From assembly GCA_036555005.1 (NCBI GenBank), contig DATBME010000043.1, positions 1 to 6,524 of the forward strand: DNA of 6,524 nt. Direction: 5' to 3'. Origin of the DNA: DASSCW01 sp036555005. GTDB taxonomy: Bacteria > Chloroflexota > Limnocylindria > QHBO01. Below, piece after piece: positions 5,632-6,524 of the stretch. The translations under genes and the position numbers were made by a program. The number at the start of each line of letters is the position of its first letter. Within the stretch, counting starts at the first letter, position 1. Below the pieces are notes generated by a model. That model did no database searches and had not been told where the DNA came from. It saw only the letters and a list, made by a program, of their open reading frames with translations.

Positions 5632-5971
5632 GCCGCGCCCACCTCGCATCGGCGGTGGCTACCGGCGCCGCCAGCCGCATCGCGAGCGCCAGGCACAGCC
5701 GATCGGCCAGCGACAAGCCCGATCCAGCTCGCCAGAGGCTGGCAGCCTGCTCGGCATCGGCGGCGTTGACGTCGATCACCTGGAGGCCGAACGTGGCGAG
5801 CAGCATCGCCACGGCCGCCGCCTCGACGCCGTGCTGCCGGGCCTTCTGCAGCACCTCCGACCAGTTGGCCGCGCCGATCACGCCCTCCATCAGCATCGCC
5901 TCGGCGGCCTCGGCCCCCGGCTCGTCCTGCAGCCAGGCCAGGACGGCCGAAGCGTCAACGACGGAGGTCAC
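5597..5971 (-). CDS. vapC: PIN-domain ribonuclease toxin (VapC family)
   Basis: This is a 124-residue PIN-domain protein. Such toxins are Mg2+-dependent ribonucleases that cut tRNA or rRNA and stop growth when not held by their antitoxin. The four acidic catalytic residues are in place: Asp6 (VVDASAVLAWL), Glu39 (NWSEVLQKA), Asp90 (SLADRLCLALA) and Asp108 (VATADARW). The GTG start at 5971 overlaps the antitoxin stop by four bases (GTGA), the standard coupling in vapBC operons. The 3' end runs 35 bases into the converging DUF5655 gene. The system appears intact, so a functional toxin is expected, but its RNA target cannot be told from sequence. Confidence 0.93.
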   Translation of the reverse strand: MTSVVDASAVLAWLQDEPGAEAAEAMLMEGVIGAANWSEVLQKARQHGVEAAAVAMLLATFGLQVIDVNAADAEQAASLWRAGSGLSLADRLCLALAMRLAAPVATADARWARLSEGPEVVVIR

Positions 5972-6219
5972 GGCCGGTCCTCGTCCTGCGCCTCCCGCCG
6001 ACGCTCCGCGATGAGCTCGTCCGCCAGGCTGCCGCGCACGTGGGCGAACAAGGCCCGCAGCCGCGCCTTGGCGACGGGCCTCGGCATCATCACCACCGCG
6101 CCGTCATCGACCATCGCCACGAGCTCCGTTCCGTCGGCAATCCCGAGCTCCCTGCGGATGGGTGCCGGAATCACAACCCGCCCCTTCGGTCCCACCGTCA
6201 CTGATTCAGTGTCACTCAC
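5968..6219 (-). CDS. vapB: AbrB/SpoVT-domain antitoxin (VapB family)
   Basis: The antitoxin is 83 residues. An AbrB-type swapped-hairpin DNA-binding domain occupies about residues 7-52, with the hallmark TVGPKGRVVIPAPIRRELGI followed by DGTELVAMVDDG. The C-terminal segment (53-83, rich in Arg and Glu) should wrap and block the VapC active site. Such antitoxins also repress their own operon as a complex with the toxin. The GTG start at 6219-6217 has AGGA only one base away, which does not fit a Shine-Dalgarno. A TTGACT/CACTAT promoter ends 6 bases upstream, so a leaderless transcript is likely. Two AGTGTCAC repeats overlap this start region. Confidence 0.93.
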   Translation of the reverse strand: MSDTESVTVGPKGRVVIPAPIRRELGIADGTELVAMVDDGAVVMMPRPVAKARLRALFAHVRGSLADELIAERRREAQDEDRP

Positions 6220-6235
6220 GTCCTGATAGTGTCAC
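6199..6235. repeat. Putative VapBC operator: repeated AGTGTCAC and a palindrome
   Basis: AGTGTCAC occurs at 6208-6215 and 6228-6235, starts 20 bases apart (about two helical turns, so on the same face of the DNA). The first copy extends to the palindrome AGTGTCACT (6208-6216). A second palindrome, CACTGA-T-TCAGTG (6199-6211), overlaps it. One copy lies in the -10 box and the other in the first codons of vapB. Symmetric repeats at the promoter are typical of VapBC autorepression sites; binding itself is inferred. Confidence 0.6.
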
Positions 6236-6254
6236 CGATCCAGCGCACAGTCAA
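6226..6254 (-). promoter_or_regulatory. vapBC promoter, sigma-70-like, probably leaderless
   Basis: On the minus strand TTGACT (6254-6249) is followed after exactly 17 bases by CACTAT (6231-6226). The expected transcription start, about 7 bases after the -10 box, falls on the GTG start codon of vapB (6219). The -35 matches the consensus at 5 of 6 positions; the -10 at 3 of 6. The -10 box overlaps one AGTGTCAC repeat, so a repressor there would exclude polymerase. Confidence 0.65.
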
Positions 6255-6282
6255 TGAGGCCGCCCTGCAAGAATCCATGCGG

Positions 6283-6300
6283 CCCGGCTGTTGTGCCGGG
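6283..6300 (+). other. Hairpin ahead of the sigma factor gene
   Basis: CCCGGC (6283-6288) and GCCGGG (6295-6300) form a perfect 6 bp stem with loop TGTTGT, ending 3 bases before the ATG at 6304. It has no following T-run, so it is not an obvious terminator. It could be an RNA hairpin in the sigma-factor leader or a binding site. The rest of the 84-base divergent gap, apart from the vapBC promoter, shows no clear plus-strand promoter. Confidence 0.4.
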
Positions 6301-6303
6301 TAG

Positions 6304-6524
6304 ATGGAAGGGATCGCCTTCGTGGACGCCCAGCCACGCGAACGGACGAACGATGAGCACTTCACCGATGCCGTGGCGCCGCACTACGCCGCCCTCGTCC
6401 GCCGCCTGACGCTGGTGGTCGGCGACCTCCACGGCGGCGAGGATCTCGCCCAGGAAACCTACCTGCGCGCCTATCGCGCCTGGTCCCGCTTCGATGGCCG
6501 CGACGTGCGCGCCTGGCTCTACAC
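6304..6524 (+). CDS. ECF-type RNA polymerase sigma factor, N-terminal part
   Basis: This gene runs off the right edge; 73 complete codons are visible. The reading frame shows sigma region 2: FTDAVAPHYAALVRRLTLVV (20-39, region 2.1 helix) and EDLAQETYLRAYRAWSRFDG (46-65, region 2.2, the core-polymerase binding helix), then DVRAWLYT, typical of group 4 (ECF) sigma factors. ATG 6304 is the earliest possible start because TAG lies directly before it in frame. GTG 6322 is an alternative, with GGAAGGG (6306-6312) 9 bases upstream. That Shine-Dalgarno can pair with CCTTC (6317-6321). Region 4, which recognises -35 elements, and any anti-sigma gene lie beyond the window, so the regulon is unknown. 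Confidence 0.9.
   Translation, partial: MEGIAFVDAQPRERTNDEHFTDAVAPHYAALVRRLTLVVGDLHGGEDLAQETYLRAYRAWSRFDGRDVRAWLY

Noticed and set aside
6232..6432. A 66-codon minus-strand open frame opposite the sigma factor start
   Set aside because: The plus strand encodes clear ECF sigma region 2; the opposite frame shows no domain.
1..6524. CRISPR arrays, tRNA or rRNA genes, insertion sequences
   Set aside because: No regularly spaced repeats, tRNA cloverleaf motif, transposase or terminal inverted repeats were seen. The only mobile-type module is the vapBC pair.

Overview
The window is GC-rich, densely packed bacterial DNA with strong G/C preference at third codon positions. It uses GTG starts often, has short or overlapping gene junctions, and shows two promoters whose geometry fits leaderless mRNAs. 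Together with an FMN riboswitch ahead of a nitrate/taurine-type ABC ATPase (a flavin-uptake arrangement known from Chloroflexus), this suggests a high-GC Chloroflexota or actinobacterium-like soil or sediment organism. The taxonomic guess is weak: no rRNA or marker gene is present.

Left third (1-2150), all on the minus strand. A PAP2-superfamily phosphatase gene and a DedA-family membrane protein gene lie 3 bases apart and read leftward. Both product families act on lipid-phosphate carriers at the membrane. Next comes a near-complete FMN riboswitch (551 to 365) with unusually long P4 and P5 arms. A ~140-base leader follows, then the first 74 codons of an ABC-transporter ATPase that runs off the left edge. 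The riboswitch makes uptake of riboflavin or a related flavin the best guess for that transporter.

Middle (2151-5631), plus strand. A 32-base divergent promoter gap opens a tightly coupled four-gene run: hutH (histidine ammonia-lyase), a GNAT-like acetyltransferase with an N-terminal CxxC, a ZIP-family metal permease and a zinc-ribbon/DUF5655-type protein. Junctions overlap by 8, 1 and 1 bases, so the four are almost certainly co-transcribed and translationally coupled. The hutH reading frame extends 20 codons upstream of the first conventional start and appears to begin at a non-standard ACG behind a strong Shine-Dalgarno sequence. No other hut gene is in view.

Right end (5597-6524). A vapBC toxin-antitoxin pair (AbrB-type antitoxin, PIN-domain toxin) reads leftward and collides tail-to-tail with the DUF5655 gene, overlapping it by 35 bases. 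Its promoter (TTGACT, 17-base spacer, CACTAT) is overlapped by a repeated AGTGTCAC motif that looks like the autorepression operator. Divergently, the start of an ECF-type sigma factor gene runs off the right edge.

Most gene families here are known. The points most worth following up are the riboswitch architecture, the apparent ACG start of hutH, and the leaderless-promoter geometry shared by two transcripts.
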